Notes: generated by a model not told the origin, from the letters alone. 19,609 nucleotides of DNA from Lachnospiraceae bacterium UBA7012 (GCA_002449595.1 DJXE01000108.1:910-20518), one strand, 5' to 3'; counted from the stretch's first letter, positions 7,921 through 16,114 are shown. Numbers and translations: made by a program.

Positions 7921-7958
7921 CGCCTCCCCAGCTATCCTTATAGACAGCAGGGGAGGCG
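7921..7958 (+). other. GC-rich hairpin in the leader of the transporter operon
   Basis: CGCCTCCCC (7921-7929) pairs perfectly with GGGGAGGCG (7950-7958). Inside, CTAT (7932-7935) can pair with ATAG (7940-7943) around a CCTT loop. No T-run follows, so it is not a usual terminator. It ends 27 bases before the ribosome site of the binding-protein gene and may stabilise the message or mark a processing site. TATAGA at 7939-7944 resembles a -10 element but lacks a good -35. Confidence 0.6.
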
Positions 7959-7998
7959 TTCCCCGTTCAGAGTATTCCAAAATACGGAGGGTATCAAA

Positions 7999-9060
7999 AT
8001 GAAAAAGAGACTGGCAGCATTATTGATCGCGGCAATGTTCGCAGGCGTTCTGGCCGGTTGTGCGGCGGCGCCCGCGGCGGCTCCGGCAGCTGCGCCCGCA
8101 GCGCAGGAAGAAGCCAAGGAAGAGGCGGAAGAGCCTGCAGAAGAAGCGGCTGAAGAAGCAGCTGAGCCCGCGGAAGAAGGCGGACTGATCAAGGTCGGCA
8201 TCATCAACAACGACCCCAATGAATCCGGCTACCGCACCGCAAATGACAAGGATCTCAAGGCGATGTTCACGGAAGAGAACGGCTATGAAGCTTCCTTCGC
8301 GTACAGCCTGAAGAACGACGAGCAGATCAACGCGGCACAGAAGTTCATCCAGGACGGCGTCGACTACCTGCTTCTGTCCGCAGCGGATACCGCCGGCTGG
8401 GATTCCGTCCTGAAAGATGCGCAGGATGCAGGCATCCGCGTGATCCTGTTCGACCGCACCATCGATGCTGACGAGAGCCTTTATGAAGCTTCCATCGTCT
8501 CCGACATGGCGAAGGAAGGCGAGACGGCGATCAACTGGCTTAAAGGCCAGAACCTTGACAGCTACAAAGTCATCCACCTTCAGGGTGTGATGGGCTCCGC
8601 AGCACAGCGCGGCCGTTCCGGCGCTCTTGACGACGCAGTCGCAAACGACGGCTTCGAACTCGTGACACAGCAGACCGCTGAGTGGAACGCTGAGAAGGCA
8701 CAGCAGATCGTCCAGTCCGTCATCGACTCCGGCGCGGAATTCAACGTCATCTATGCTGAGAACGACGATATGGCGAAGGGTGCCGTCGCGGCGCTCGATA
8801 AGGCAAACATCTCCCACGGCGTAGGCAAGGACGTCATCGTGATGGGCTTCGACTGCAACAAGTGGGCTCTGGAAGAGCTGCTCGCGCAGAACTGGAACTA
8901 TGACGGACAGTGCAATCCTTTCCAGGCCGCTTACCTCGACGAGATCATCAAGAAGCTGGAAGCCGGCGAGACCCTTGACCAGAAGGTCGTCATCATGGAA
9001 GAAAAGGGCTTCGACGCAACTACGATCACGCAGGAAGACGTTGACAACTACGGCATCTGA
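7999..9060 (+). CDS. Sugar-binding lipoprotein of the ABC transporter
   Basis: 353 residues; ATG preceded by GGAGGG with eight bases of spacing. The signal sequence has a basic start, a hydrophobic core and the lipobox VLAGC (about residues 18-22). A low-complexity linker of Ala/Pro and then Glu/Ala residues (about 23-60) tethers the domain to the membrane. The rest is a Peripla_BP_4 sugar-binding fold, related to the protein at 6710 in the same positions (IKVGIINND, AADTAGWDSVL, LFDRTIDADESLYEA, LQGVMGSAAQRGR). It is a diverged paralogue; the YtfQ hallmark near the N-terminus (VGFSQVGAESDW) is not kept, so ligand preference probably differs. It is the first gene of the transporter operon and uses favoured codons, as expected for an abundant receptor. 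Confidence 0.93.
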   Translation: MKKRLAALLIAAMFAGVLAGCAAAPAAAPAAAPAAQEEAKEEAEEPAEEAAEEAAEPAEEGGLIKVGIINNDPNESGYRTANDKDLKAMFTEENGYEASFAYSLKNDEQINAAQKFIQDGVDYLLLSAADTAGWDSVLKDAQDAGIRVILFDRTIDADESLYEASIVSDMAKEGETAINWLKGQNLDSYKVIHLQGVMGSAAQRGRSGALDDAVANDGFELVTQQTAEWNAEKAQQIVQSVIDSGAEFNVIYAENDDMAKGAVAALDKANISHGVGKDVIVMGFDCNKWALEELLAQNWNYDGQCNPFQAAYLDEIIKKLEAGETLDQKVVIMEEKGFDATTITQEDVDNYGI

Positions 9061-9111
9061 TGAAGGATCCGAAGTTTAAGACTGAAGAACCGCAGTAAAA
9101 AAGGACATACA

Positions 9112-9147
9112 GCGCGGCACAGCGGTTTATGCGCAGCTGTGCCGCGC
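9112..9147 (+). other. Intercistronic 12-bp hairpin after the binding-protein gene
   Basis: GCGCGGCACAGC (9112-9123) pairs perfectly with GCTGTGCCGCGC (9136-9147) around a 12-base loop; only three T follow. It lies between the binding-protein and ATPase genes. Such a hairpin usually protects the upstream message end or partly stops transcription, so that binding protein is made in excess over the membrane parts. That role is inferred from position. Confidence 0.7.
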
Positions 9148-9170
9148 GTTTCATGAGGAAGGGAATTCTG

Positions 9171-10691
9171 ATGAGAGACGGCGTAGTACTGGAAATGCGC
9201 GGGATATACAAGAGCTTCCCGGGCGTCAAAGCTCTCCGGAATGTCGATTTCACGCTCCGCGAGGGAGAGATCCATGCCCTGATGGGAGAGAACGGCGCCG
9301 GAAAGTCGACGCTGATCAAAGTCCTGACCGGGGTGTACAGCAAGGACGACGGAGAGATCTTCCTGCGCGGCGTCGATGGCGCGGCGGTGATCCGCTCGCC
9401 GCAGGAGGCACAGAACCTTGGCATCGCGACGGTGTACCAGGAGATCACGCTCTGCCCGAACCTGTCGGTCGCGGAGAATATCTATATCGGCCGCGGCAGC
9501 GGCAGTCTCCGGAACTGGAAGAAGATGGGCGCGGACGCGGATAAGATCCTGCAGTCGCTCGACATACCGGCGAGGGCGTCGCAGCAGCTCGGGACCTGTT
9601 CCCTTGCTGTGCAGCAGATGGTGGCGATCGCGCGGGCCATCGACATGGACTGCAAGGTGCTGATCCTCGACGAGCCGACTTCCTCCCTGGATGAGCAGGA
9701 AGTGGAGAAGCTCTTCCGCCTGATGCGGGACCTGCGGAGCCGGGGCGTCGGCATCATCTTTGTCACGCACTTCCTGGACCAGGTCTACGAGGTCTGCGAC
9801 AGGATCACAGTGCTCCGGGACGGCCAGCTGGTCGGCGAGTATGAGATCGGGTCGCTGCCGCGGCTGCAGCTGGTCTCGAAGATGCTCGGCAAGGACCTGG
9901 ACGATCTGTCGGACATTAAGGGAGACCGGGAGGGGAGCACGGAGGAAGGCGCGGAGCCCGTCTATGAGGTGCAGGGCCTCCAGAGCAATGCGGGCATCAG
10001 TCCTTTTGATTTCCATATCAGAAAAGGAGAAGTCAACGGGTTCACGGGTCTTCTCGGCTCGGGACGGAGCGAATGTGTGCGCGCGATCTTCGGCGCGGAC
10101 CGCGTTCTCTCCGGTTCTGTGAAAGTGAACGGCAAAAAAGTGAAGATCACGAAGCCGCTGGACGCGATGAAGCAGGGCATCGCCTATCTGCCGGAGGACC
10201 GCAAGGCCGACGGGATCGTCGGGGACCTCTCCGTCCGCGAGAACATCATTCTGGCGCAGCAGGTCCTGAAGGGATTCTTCCACCCGTTCTCCAAGGCGGA
10301 GACGGCGAAGATCGCGAAGGAATACATCGACCTTCTGGACATCAAGACGGCCTCGGCGGAGACGCCGATCCGCGCTCTCTCGGGCGGGAACCAGCAGAAG
10401 GTCATTCTCGCGAGATGGCTCCTGATGCATCCGGAGTACCTGATTCTGGACGAGCCCACGAGGGGCATCGACGTCGGCACCAAGGTCGACATCCAGAAGT
10501 TGGTCTTAAAGCTCGCGGACGAGGGCAAGAGCGTCACCTTCATCTCATCCGAGACAGAGGAGATGCTCCGCACCTGCTCCAGGCTGATCGTCATGCGCGA
10601 CCGCAAGGTCGTCGGCGAACTGACAGGGGACGATCTCACGCAGAACAAGATCATGAGCACGATCGCCGGAGGGGAGGAGAACAATGCGTAA
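9171..10691 (+). CDS. ytfR: Sugar ABC transporter ATPase, two fused domains (YtfR-like)
   Basis: 506 residues from ATG 9171, chosen for the good upstream site AGGAAGGGA; ATG 9153 in frame would add six residues. Two ATPase domains are fused, as in all CUT2 transporters. Domain 1: Walker A GENGAGKST, Walker B VLILDEPTSSLD and the family-typical stretch FVTHFLDQVYEVCDRITVLR. Its signature loop is SLAVQQ rather than LSGGQ; E. coli YtfR has a similar SVAMQQ, so this is a family trait. Domain 2: the P-loop is replaced by LLGSGRSE, with intact signature LSGGNQQKV and Walker B YLILDEPTRGID. It powers import through the two permeases that follow; its stop overlaps the first permease start by eight bases. 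Confidence 0.96.
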   Translation: MRDGVVLEMRGIYKSFPGVKALRNVDFTLREGEIHALMGENGAGKSTLIKVLTGVYSKDDGEIFLRGVDGAAVIRSPQEAQNLGIATVYQEITLCPNLSVAENIYIGRGSGSLRNWKKMGADADKILQSLDIPARASQQLGTCSLAVQQMVAIARAIDMDCKVLILDEPTSSLDEQEVEKLFRLMRDLRSRGVGIIFVTHFLDQVYEVCDRITVLRDGQLVGEYEIGSLPRLQLVSKMLGKDLDDLSDIKGDREGSTEEGAEPVYEVQGLQSNAGISPFDFHIRKGEVNGFTGLLGSGRSECVRAIFGADRVLSGSVKVNGKKVKITKPLDAMKQGIAYLPEDRKADGIVGDLSVRENIILAQQVLKGFFHPFSKAETAKIAKEYIDLLDIKTASAETPIRALSGGNQQKVILARWLLMHPEYLILDEPTRGIDVGTKVDIQKLVLKLADEGKSVTFISSETEEMLRTCSRLIVMRDRKVVGELTGDDLTQNKIMSTIAGGEENNA

Positions 10692-11748
10692 ATCATTCAT
10701 CCGGGAGCTTTTGTCGAACCAGATCTGCATCCCCGTCGCGGCGCTCCTGATCCTGACCATATTTAACCTGATCGTGGATCCCGGCTTCTTCCGGATCACG
10801 CTCGGCCAGAACAGCGCGGGCTTCCCCGTGCTCACCGGCTACCTGATCACGATCCTCGACTACGGCTCGGAGCTCGCCATTCTGGCACTCGGGATGACGC
10901 TCGTCACCTCGTCCTCCGGCGGACAGGATATCTCTGTCGGCGCCGGCATCGCGATCGCAGGCTCTGTCATCCTGCGCGTCCTGTGCGGGACGAACTCGCG
11001 GCCGGATACGCTGCAGGCACCGGTGATCGTCGCTTTTCTCGTCGCCTGTATCGCCGCGATGCTCTGCGGCGCATTCAACGGCGCGCTGGTCGCCTATTTC
11101 AGGATCCAGCCCATGGTCGCGACGCTGATCCTTTTCACGGCGGGACGCTCGATCGCCGCCTGGATCAACAACAACGAGCTGCCGATCATCAGCGACCCGT
11201 CGTTCGCGGTGTACGGAGGCTTCATTCCGGGCGTGCCGCTGCCGACGCCGTTCTTCATCGCGCTGCTGTGCATCATCGTCATGGCGCTCGTCCTGAAGTT
11301 CACGAACCTTGGGCTGTACACACAGACGGTGGGCATCAATGAGAACGCCGCCCGCCTGAACGGCCTGAACCCTCAGCTGATCAAGTTTCTGTCATTCGTG
11401 ATCCTTGGCCTGTGCGTCGCGGTCTGCGGCCTGATCAAGGTCAGCCGGCTCTCGTCCATCAACTACTCGGTCATCGCGAAGGACATCGAGATGGACGCCA
11501 TCCTCGCCGTCGCGCTCGGCGGCAACGCTCTCTCCGGCGGACGCTTCAACATCTGGGCATCCGTGCTGGGCGCGTATGTGATCCAGTTCCTGACGACGAC
11601 GCTCTACAAGATGAACGTCCAGTCCGACGCGCTGCCGGCTTACAAAGCGGTGGTCGTCATCCTGCTCGTCGTGATGAGCGCGCCTTCCGTCCGGGCAAAA
11701 CTGGCGGCACTGACCGCGCGCCGCAGGAATGAAGCGAAGGAGGCATGA
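10684..11748 (+). CDS. ytfT: Sugar ABC transporter permease 1 (YtfT-like)
   Basis: 354 residues; start ATG overlaps the end of the ATPase gene and follows GGAGGAG. A BPD_transp_2 (CUT2) permease with about eight to ten hydrophobic segments. The family pattern is visible: LALGMTLVTSSSGGQDISVGAG near residue 65-85, GINENAARLNGLNPQ in the cytoplasmic loop that meets the ATPase, and ALGGNALSGGRFNIWASVLGA near the C-terminus. It forms one half of the membrane channel with the next gene product. Gene order ATPase-permease-permease matches E. coli ytfR-ytfT-yjfF. Confidence 0.94.
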   Translation: MRKSFIRELLSNQICIPVAALLILTIFNLIVDPGFFRITLGQNSAGFPVLTGYLITILDYGSELAILALGMTLVTSSSGGQDISVGAGIAIAGSVILRVLCGTNSRPDTLQAPVIVAFLVACIAAMLCGAFNGALVAYFRIQPMVATLILFTAGRSIAAWINNNELPIISDPSFAVYGGFIPGVPLPTPFFIALLCIIVMALVLKFTNLGLYTQTVGINENAARLNGLNPQLIKFLSFVILGLCVAVCGLIKVSRLSSINYSVIAKDIEMDAILAVALGGNALSGGRFNIWASVLGAYVIQFLTTTLYKMNVQSDALPAYKAVVVILLVVMSAPSVRAKLAALTARRRNEAKEA

Positions 11749-11749
11749 C

Positions 11750-12784
11750 ATGAAGGAAAGAAAAGGTTTTTCCCTGAACAGCATAACGGATACGACGCTG
11801 CTCCTGACCATCACGATCATCGTTTTCTTCATGATGTATATCGGTGCGATCGTCTTCCAGGGCAAAGGGTTTCTCAAGCCGCAGACGTTCTTTAATATCC
11901 TGAACGCGAACGCGGCGCTGATCATCACCTCCGTCGGCATGAGCATCGTCATGATCACAGGCGGCATCGATATCTCCGTCGGCGGCGTCGCGGCGCTGGT
12001 CAGCATGTGCTGCGCCGTCTACCTCGACAAGATGGGAGGGAACGTCCCGATGTCGATCGTGATCGCGGTCCTGATCGGGCTCGGCTTCGGCCTCGTCCAG
12101 GGCACGCTCGTCGCCTATCTGGGCATCCAGCCCTTTATCGTGACGCTGGCGGGCATGTTCTTCGCGAGGGGCATGACGACCATCGTCAACACCGCACCGT
12201 TCAACGTCGAGAATAAGAGCTTCGTCGCGCTCAAGGAGACGCGCGTCATCGTCCCCGGATTCGGTACGGTGAACAAGCTCGGAAAATACGTCAACGCGTA
12301 TGTGGAGATCGGCGTCGTCGTGGCGCTCCTCATCGTGATCCTGTTCTTCGTCGTTCTTCGGTGGACGCGGCTCGGCAGGAACTTCTACGCGGTCGGCGGC
12401 AACGCCCAGAGCGCGCTGATGCTCGGCATCAACGTCCGCCGGACGAAATTCTACTCGCACCTGATCTGCGGGCTTCTCGCGGGCATCGGCGGCTTCGTCT
12501 ACTTCATGCACGTCGGCTCCGGCTCCGCTTCGCACGCGAGCGGCATGGAGATGAACGCGATCGCGTCCTCGATCATCGGCGGAACGATGCTGACAGGCGG
12601 CGTCGGAAACGTCATCGGAACACTCTTCGGCGTCCTGTCGCTCAGCACGATCCAGAACATCGTCTCCTCCGCCGGACTCGACCAGGCGTGGTGGACCGGC
12701 ATCACGATCGCCGCGATGCTCTGCCTGTTCCTTGTCGTCCAGAGTATCGTCATGGCGAGAAAGAAGAGAGCTGTCGCGAGATAA
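11750..12784 (+). CDS. yjfF: Sugar ABC transporter permease 2 (YjfF-like)
   Basis: 344 residues. ATG 11750 was chosen because AAGGAGG (11737-11743) lies six bases before it; an in-frame ATG at 11729 sits ahead of this site. BPD_transp_2 permease with the motifs SVGMSIVMITGGIDISVGG, AVGGNAQSALMLGINVRRTK (ATPase-contact loop) and IIGGTMLTGGVGNVIGTLFG. It pairs with the preceding permease as a heterodimer. It begins one base after the stop of that gene, so translation is coupled, and it is the last gene of the transporter operon. Confidence 0.94.
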   Translation: MKERKGFSLNSITDTTLLLTITIIVFFMMYIGAIVFQGKGFLKPQTFFNILNANAALIITSVGMSIVMITGGIDISVGGVAALVSMCCAVYLDKMGGNVPMSIVIAVLIGLGFGLVQGTLVAYLGIQPFIVTLAGMFFARGMTTIVNTAPFNVENKSFVALKETRVIVPGFGTVNKLGKYVNAYVEIGVVVALLIVILFFVVLRWTRLGRNFYAVGGNAQSALMLGINVRRTKFYSHLICGLLAGIGGFVYFMHVGSGSASHASGMEMNAIASSIIGGTMLTGGVGNVIGTLFGVLSLSTIQNIVSSAGLDQAWWTGITIAAMLCLFLVVQSIVMARKKRAVAR

Positions 12785-12809
12785 AGCCACTGGAAAAGAA
12801 AACAGCGCA

Positions 12810-12845
12810 GAGCCGTCCGGGAGTGTCCCGGGCGGCTCACTTTTT
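12810..12845 (+). terminator. Rho-independent terminator of the transporter operon
   Basis: A 13-bp stem, GAGCCGTCCGGGA (12810-12822) with TCCCGGGCGGCTC (12826-12838), has one T-G pair and a GTG loop, and is followed by ACTTTTT. It lies 25 bases after the second permease stop. Confidence 0.9.
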
Positions 12846-12983
12846 CAGCATCTTGTACAAAGAAGGTGGTATTTATCCCCCTGCTCATATACAATAGTTA
12901 TATCCGGACTTTGCGCGACGTACAGTAACGGAGGCGGCAGGCCCGGAGGTTGGCACAGTATTTTTCAAAGGGAGGTAAGCGGA

Positions 12984-14249
12984 ATGAGCAGAAACTGGAA
13001 GAGAACTCTGGCGGCTGCGACGGCTCTGCTGATGTCCTTGTGCCTTGCATTCGGCAGCGGCATGACGGCATCACAGGTTAATGCGGCCAAGGATACGTAT
13101 GAAGATGCGGGCTACTATGAGATGTCGTACATCGTGGTCGCCGACGAGGAGATGGATGCCGAGATGCTCGCGTCGTACGGGCTGAAGGCAGGCCTGGTGC
13201 TTGATGAGGACGGGACGGGCTTCCTGTTCCTGGCGGATGATATCACCGAGCTCACCTGGGCGGACGGCTGGATCGAGTCGGAAGGCGAGACCGTCGAGTA
13301 CGCGATGCGCAGAGGCACGCTGATCATGGAAGAGGAAGACGACGGCGAGCATGTCCGCATGGAGTTCGTGCTGAGCGACGATCCCGCGCCGACGAGGGAG
13401 GAGCTTGCGGGATCCGGATTCGGAGCCGGCGGAGGATTCGACATTGACGAGTATGACACCGAGGATGTCATCGTGGTCAGCAGCGTCGAGGAGCTGATGG
13501 AAGCAATCGACGACTACAGGACGGTCATCTTAAAGCCCGGCACCTACAACATCACGGAATTCCTGAACGACTACGACCTGGAAGAGTGGGACTGGGAAGA
13601 GTATGAAGAGATCCAGGAAGATGAAGAAGCGGAGGAACTCGATTACGGCCTCTATTTTGAAAAGGTCTTTGACGGAGAGGGCCTCGTCATCAACAACGTC
13701 GACGGACTGACCCTGATCTCCGCGGATCCGAAGAAGCCGGCTGAGATCGTCTGCGAGCCCCGCTATGCGGAAGTCCTTAACTGCGTCGACTGCGACAATC
13801 TCACCATCGAGCACGTCATTCTCGGCCACACGGATGGCGAGGGCAGCTGCACGGGTGACGTCATCGCCCTGCACGACTGCTGGAACACGCAGATCGTCGG
13901 ATCGGAGCTGTACGGCTGCGGCGCTTATGCTTTCGAACTTGACGACTGCTACAGCATCGACGTGAAGGACTGCTACATCCACGACTGCACGTACGGCATC
14001 GCGACGATCGACGAGACGTACGACGTGAGCTTCTGCCACACCAGATTCGAGGACTGCAAGGAGTTCACGATGTTTGAGGTGTCGGACAGCGGCGTCGTAT
14101 TCCTCGGCTGCAATTTCAAGAACCTGGACGGCGCGCTGATCTCGGCGGACAATGATTCGACCGTCAAGTTCGCAGCCTGCACTTTCGACAAGGATGCGAA
14201 GGCTTCTCTGGATGAAGTGGCCGGCGACAATATCAAGGTCATCGAGTGA
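12984..14249 (+). CDS. Secreted acidic, cysteine-rich beta-helix protein
   Basis: 421 residues; ATG preceded by GGGAGG with nine bases of spacing. A signal peptide (basic MSRNWKR, hydrophobic core, likely cut after VNA near residue 35) has no lipobox. Residues about 36-150 form an acidic domain I do not recognise. After a Gly-rich hinge (AGGGF), the VVSSVEELMEAI and TVILKPGTYN elements open a right-handed beta-helix, interrupted by a very acidic insert (EEWDWEEYEEIQEDEEAEE). The final rungs repeat about every 23 residues. Thirteen cysteines are concentrated in the last roughly 160 residues, often as DC at the rung turn. The fold resembles glycan-active or surface beta-helix proteins, but no lyase catalytic set was recognised. 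It has a terminator on both sides, so is transcribed alone; TACAAT at 12890 may be its -10 element, without a clear -35. Confidence 0.85.
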   Translation: MSRNWKRTLAAATALLMSLCLAFGSGMTASQVNAAKDTYEDAGYYEMSYIVVADEEMDAEMLASYGLKAGLVLDEDGTGFLFLADDITELTWADGWIESEGETVEYAMRRGTLIMEEEDDGEHVRMEFVLSDDPAPTREELAGSGFGAGGGFDIDEYDTEDVIVVSSVEELMEAIDDYRTVILKPGTYNITEFLNDYDLEEWDWEEYEEIQEDEEAEELDYGLYFEKVFDGEGLVINNVDGLTLISADPKKPAEIVCEPRYAEVLNCVDCDNLTIEHVILGHTDGEGSCTGDVIALHDCWNTQIVGSELYGCGAYAFELDDCYSIDVKDCYIHDCTYGIATIDETYDVSFCHTRFEDCKEFTMFEVSDSGVVFLGCNFKNLDGALISADNDSTVKFAACTFDKDAKASLDEVAGDNIKVIE

Positions 14250-14276
14250 TTTAAGAAGACTGTAATTCAGAATGAA

Positions 14277-14318
14277 AAAATGACCCGGCATGAGAAATAT
14301 CTCATGCCGGGTCATTTT
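14277..14318. terminator. Bidirectional terminator between convergent genes
   Basis: A perfect 19-bp stem (14277-14295 with 14300-14318) has an AATA loop; the core arms are TGACCCGGCATGAGA and its complement. A-rich and T-rich ends on both sides serve either direction. It ends the beta-helix gene on the plus strand and the DUF1622 gene on the minus strand, whose stop codon overlaps the stem edge. Confidence 0.93.
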
Positions 14319-14673
14319 ATTCTTCCTTGGCTTCGGCTTCCCGCTCTTTCAGCTCTTTCTTCTTGTTCCGGACTTCCCACCGTACTTCAAAGGCGAGCAT
14401 TCCGCGGAGGATAATGATCGCGCCGAGCGCGATGTAATCGCTGTAGCCGCTCGCAGTCGCGGTCTTCAATACCTCGCCGCACATCAGGAACTCGAGGGAA
14501 TCGGAGATGCCCTCCGCCAGCTCCAGCGGGTCTTCGTGATGCATGATCTCGTGGATCAGTGCTTTTCCCGCGACGAAGAGGAGATAGGCGACGCCGACGA
14601 GCTCAAGTGCCGTCGCGCCGAATTCGACGAGGTGTTCAAGGAACTCTTCAAGTAACAGCGTGATATGTGACAT
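14317..14673 (-). CDS. DUF1622 family membrane protein
   Basis: 118 residues. A longer open frame runs to 14793, but the ATG at 14673 follows GGAGG by about six bases and begins at the conserved part, so it is the likely start. Two or three membrane segments are visible: FGATALELVGVAYLLFVAGK, a shorter middle segment and DYIALGAIIILRGMLAF, followed by RWEVRNKKKELKERE, a basic tail. The LKTATASGYSDYIALGAIIILR stretch is the hallmark of DUF1622 proteins, whose role is not known. It lies 91 bases downstream of the LacI gene on the same strand, so may be co-transcribed; that gap holds no clear terminator or promoter. Confidence 0.8.
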   Translation of the reverse strand: MSHITLLLEEFLEHLVEFGATALELVGVAYLLFVAGKALIHEIMHHEDPLELAEGISDSLEFLMCGEVLKTATASGYSDYIALGAIIILRGMLAFEVRWEVRNKKKELKEREAEAKEE

Positions 14674-14764
14674 ACCGGCCTCCGGTCCGGGGCGGGCCTT
14701 GGAGGCGGGCTCCGGAGATGCAGTTCTATGAGTTTGCGGATACAAATACCAGTATATCGTTAAT

Positions 14765-15781
14765 TTATGCTTTTCGCACGCTCTCTCTCTCAACGAGCCT
14801 CGTGTCGAGCTGGATCTTGCAGATCTCGCACTCGGGGTGCCGGATCCGCTCGATGAGCCGCTTGACCGCCGTCGCGCCGAGCCCGCGCTTGCGCACGTTC
14901 ATCGTGGAGAGCGGAGGCACCATGATGTCGCACAGCGGCATGTTGTCGAAGCCGATGATCGAGACGTCTTCCGGCAGATGGTATCCGGAGTCGTGAAAAG
15001 CTTTCATCGCCGCGGCCGCAATAATGTCGTTATCCGCGAAGTACGCGTCCGGGAGCTCGGGCTTTCCGCGCAGGAATTCCATCATCTCGAGGTAGCCTTC
15101 CTCCGAAGTCGGCGTCACGTCGTGGATGAAGCGGCTGGACTGCGCTTCAGCGCCCGCTTCGCTGAGCGCGGCGTAGTAGCCGTAGGCCCGCTCGGTGAAG
15201 TTGCGGATCGGCGCCGCGGAGCGCAGGTGGCCGATCGTGTGATGTCCGCTGTCGAGGAGATGCCGCACGGCGTCGTAGGCGCCCTGGAAGTTGTTGATCA
15301 GGACGCAGTCGTATCTGATGCCGGTGAAGCAGCTGTCGAGCACGACGATGGGGATGTTCACGTCGTCGAACCAGCGGAAGTCATCCTTTTCCATCTCGGT
15401 CGCCATGATGAGGATGCCGCTGCAGCCGTGGGAGAGGATCTGCCGGATCTGCGTCCGGATGTCCATCGTCTCATATATATAAGAAATATTCAGGATGCAG
15501 TTGTTCGCGGCGCACTCCCGCGTGATGCCTTCCGTCACCTGGGAGAAGAAGGGCGTGTCGCGCATGACCTTGCCGTGCTTTCTCCAGTAGATGAGCTGGA
15601 ACGAGTGCTGCGTCGCCTCGAACACGCCCGCACGCTTTTCGTCGAAGCCGTGTTCCTTGGCCGCCTGCAGGATCAGTTCCCGCGTCTCTTTGCTGATGCC
15701 GGGTTTATTGTTGAGCACCATCGAGACGGTCGCCGGGGAGACGCCGAGCTGGCGCGCGAGTTCTTTTGAAGAGATGTTCAC
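14765..15781 (-). CDS. LacI-family transcriptional repressor
   Basis: 338 residues. The start is GTG at 15781, preceded by AGGAGG with seven bases of spacing. The N-terminus is a LacI helix-turn-helix (ISSKELARQLGVSPATVSMVLNNKPGIS, residues 3-30) with a hinge helix, then a periplasmic-binding-protein-like effector domain (VTEGITREC, GILIMATE, DAYFADNDIIAAAAMKAF, SIIGFDNM). It is divergent from the isomerase-transketolase operon, and the shared control region holds two copies of a near-palindrome, so it most likely represses that operon and itself, and is released by a pathway sugar. The effector is unknown. Confidence 0.95.
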   Translation of the reverse strand: MNISSKELARQLGVSPATVSMVLNNKPGISKETRELILQAAKEHGFDEKRAGVFEATQHSFQLIYWRKHGKVMRDTPFFSQVTEGITRECAANNCILNISYIYETMDIRTQIRQILSHGCSGILIMATEMEKDDFRWFDDVNIPIVVLDSCFTGIRYDCVLINNFQGAYDAVRHLLDSGHHTIGHLRSAAPIRNFTERAYGYYAALSEAGAEAQSSRFIHDVTPTSEEGYLEMMEFLRGKPELPDAYFADNDIIAAAAMKAFHDSGYHLPEDVSIIGFDNMPLCDIMVPPLSTMNVRKRGLGATAVKRLIERIRHPECEICKIQLDTRLVERESVRKA

Positions 15782-15870
15782 GGGTCGTCCTCCTGTCCCT
15801 GCCGGCAGCGATGATACGAGAGCGGCGGGGAAATCCTTTTCTTAAATGTGAATTGAAATCAAGTGAAGTA

Positions 15871-15885
15871 ATTGAATAATTTAAT
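15871..15885. promoter_or_regulatory. Candidate LacI operator, upstream copy
   Basis: ATTGAATAATTTAAT is a 15-base inverted repeat with one mismatched pair around a central A. Its last 13 bases recur exactly at 16035-16047. It lies about 90 bp upstream of the repressor start, where it could control that gene. An overlapping imperfect element, TTAATCCGGTTAA (15881-15893), is also symmetric and has a CG-rich centre like many LacI-family sites. Confidence 0.5.
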
Positions 15886-15980
15886 CCGGTTAAGTGAAAT
15901 ATAGCATGACCGCAGCCTGAAAGCAAGAAGAAATGGGAAAAATAGAGTTGAACGATTCATATTATTTTTAAAAGAAGGTA

Positions 15981-16008
15981 TTGACATCGCAGAGATAATC
16001 GGTAAAAT
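15981..16008 (+). promoter_or_regulatory. Promoter of the isomerase-transketolase operon
   Basis: A perfect TTGACA (15981-15986) and TAAAAT (16003-16008) lie 16 bases apart. The expected start is near 16015, giving a leader of about 100 bases. A candidate operator lies just downstream of the start, a position where a bound repressor would block transcription. Confidence 0.7.
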
Positions 16009-16032
16009 TAAATTAAATTTGCTGAATCGCTA

Positions 16033-16056
16033 ACTGAATAATTTAATAACATTAAA
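16033..16056. promoter_or_regulatory. Candidate LacI operator, downstream copy
   Basis: TGAATAATTTAAT (16035-16047) is identical to the copy at 15873-15885. The overlapping inverted repeat TTTAAT-AAC-ATTAAA (16042-16056) adds a second symmetric element. The site lies about 20-40 bases past the predicted transcription start. The two copies are 162 bases apart, which would allow looping by a tetramer (inference). Confidence 0.5.
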
Positions 16057-16114
16057 CAGAGTTAAGAAGGGCAATTAACACAATACTCGACATCAGCAGT
16101 GGAAGGAGAATGAA

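Noticed and set aside
9171..10691. Missing LSGGQ in the first ATPase domain and altered P-loop in the second
   Set aside because: Both are normal for the two-domain sugar ATPases of the CUT2 type, including E. coli YtfR.
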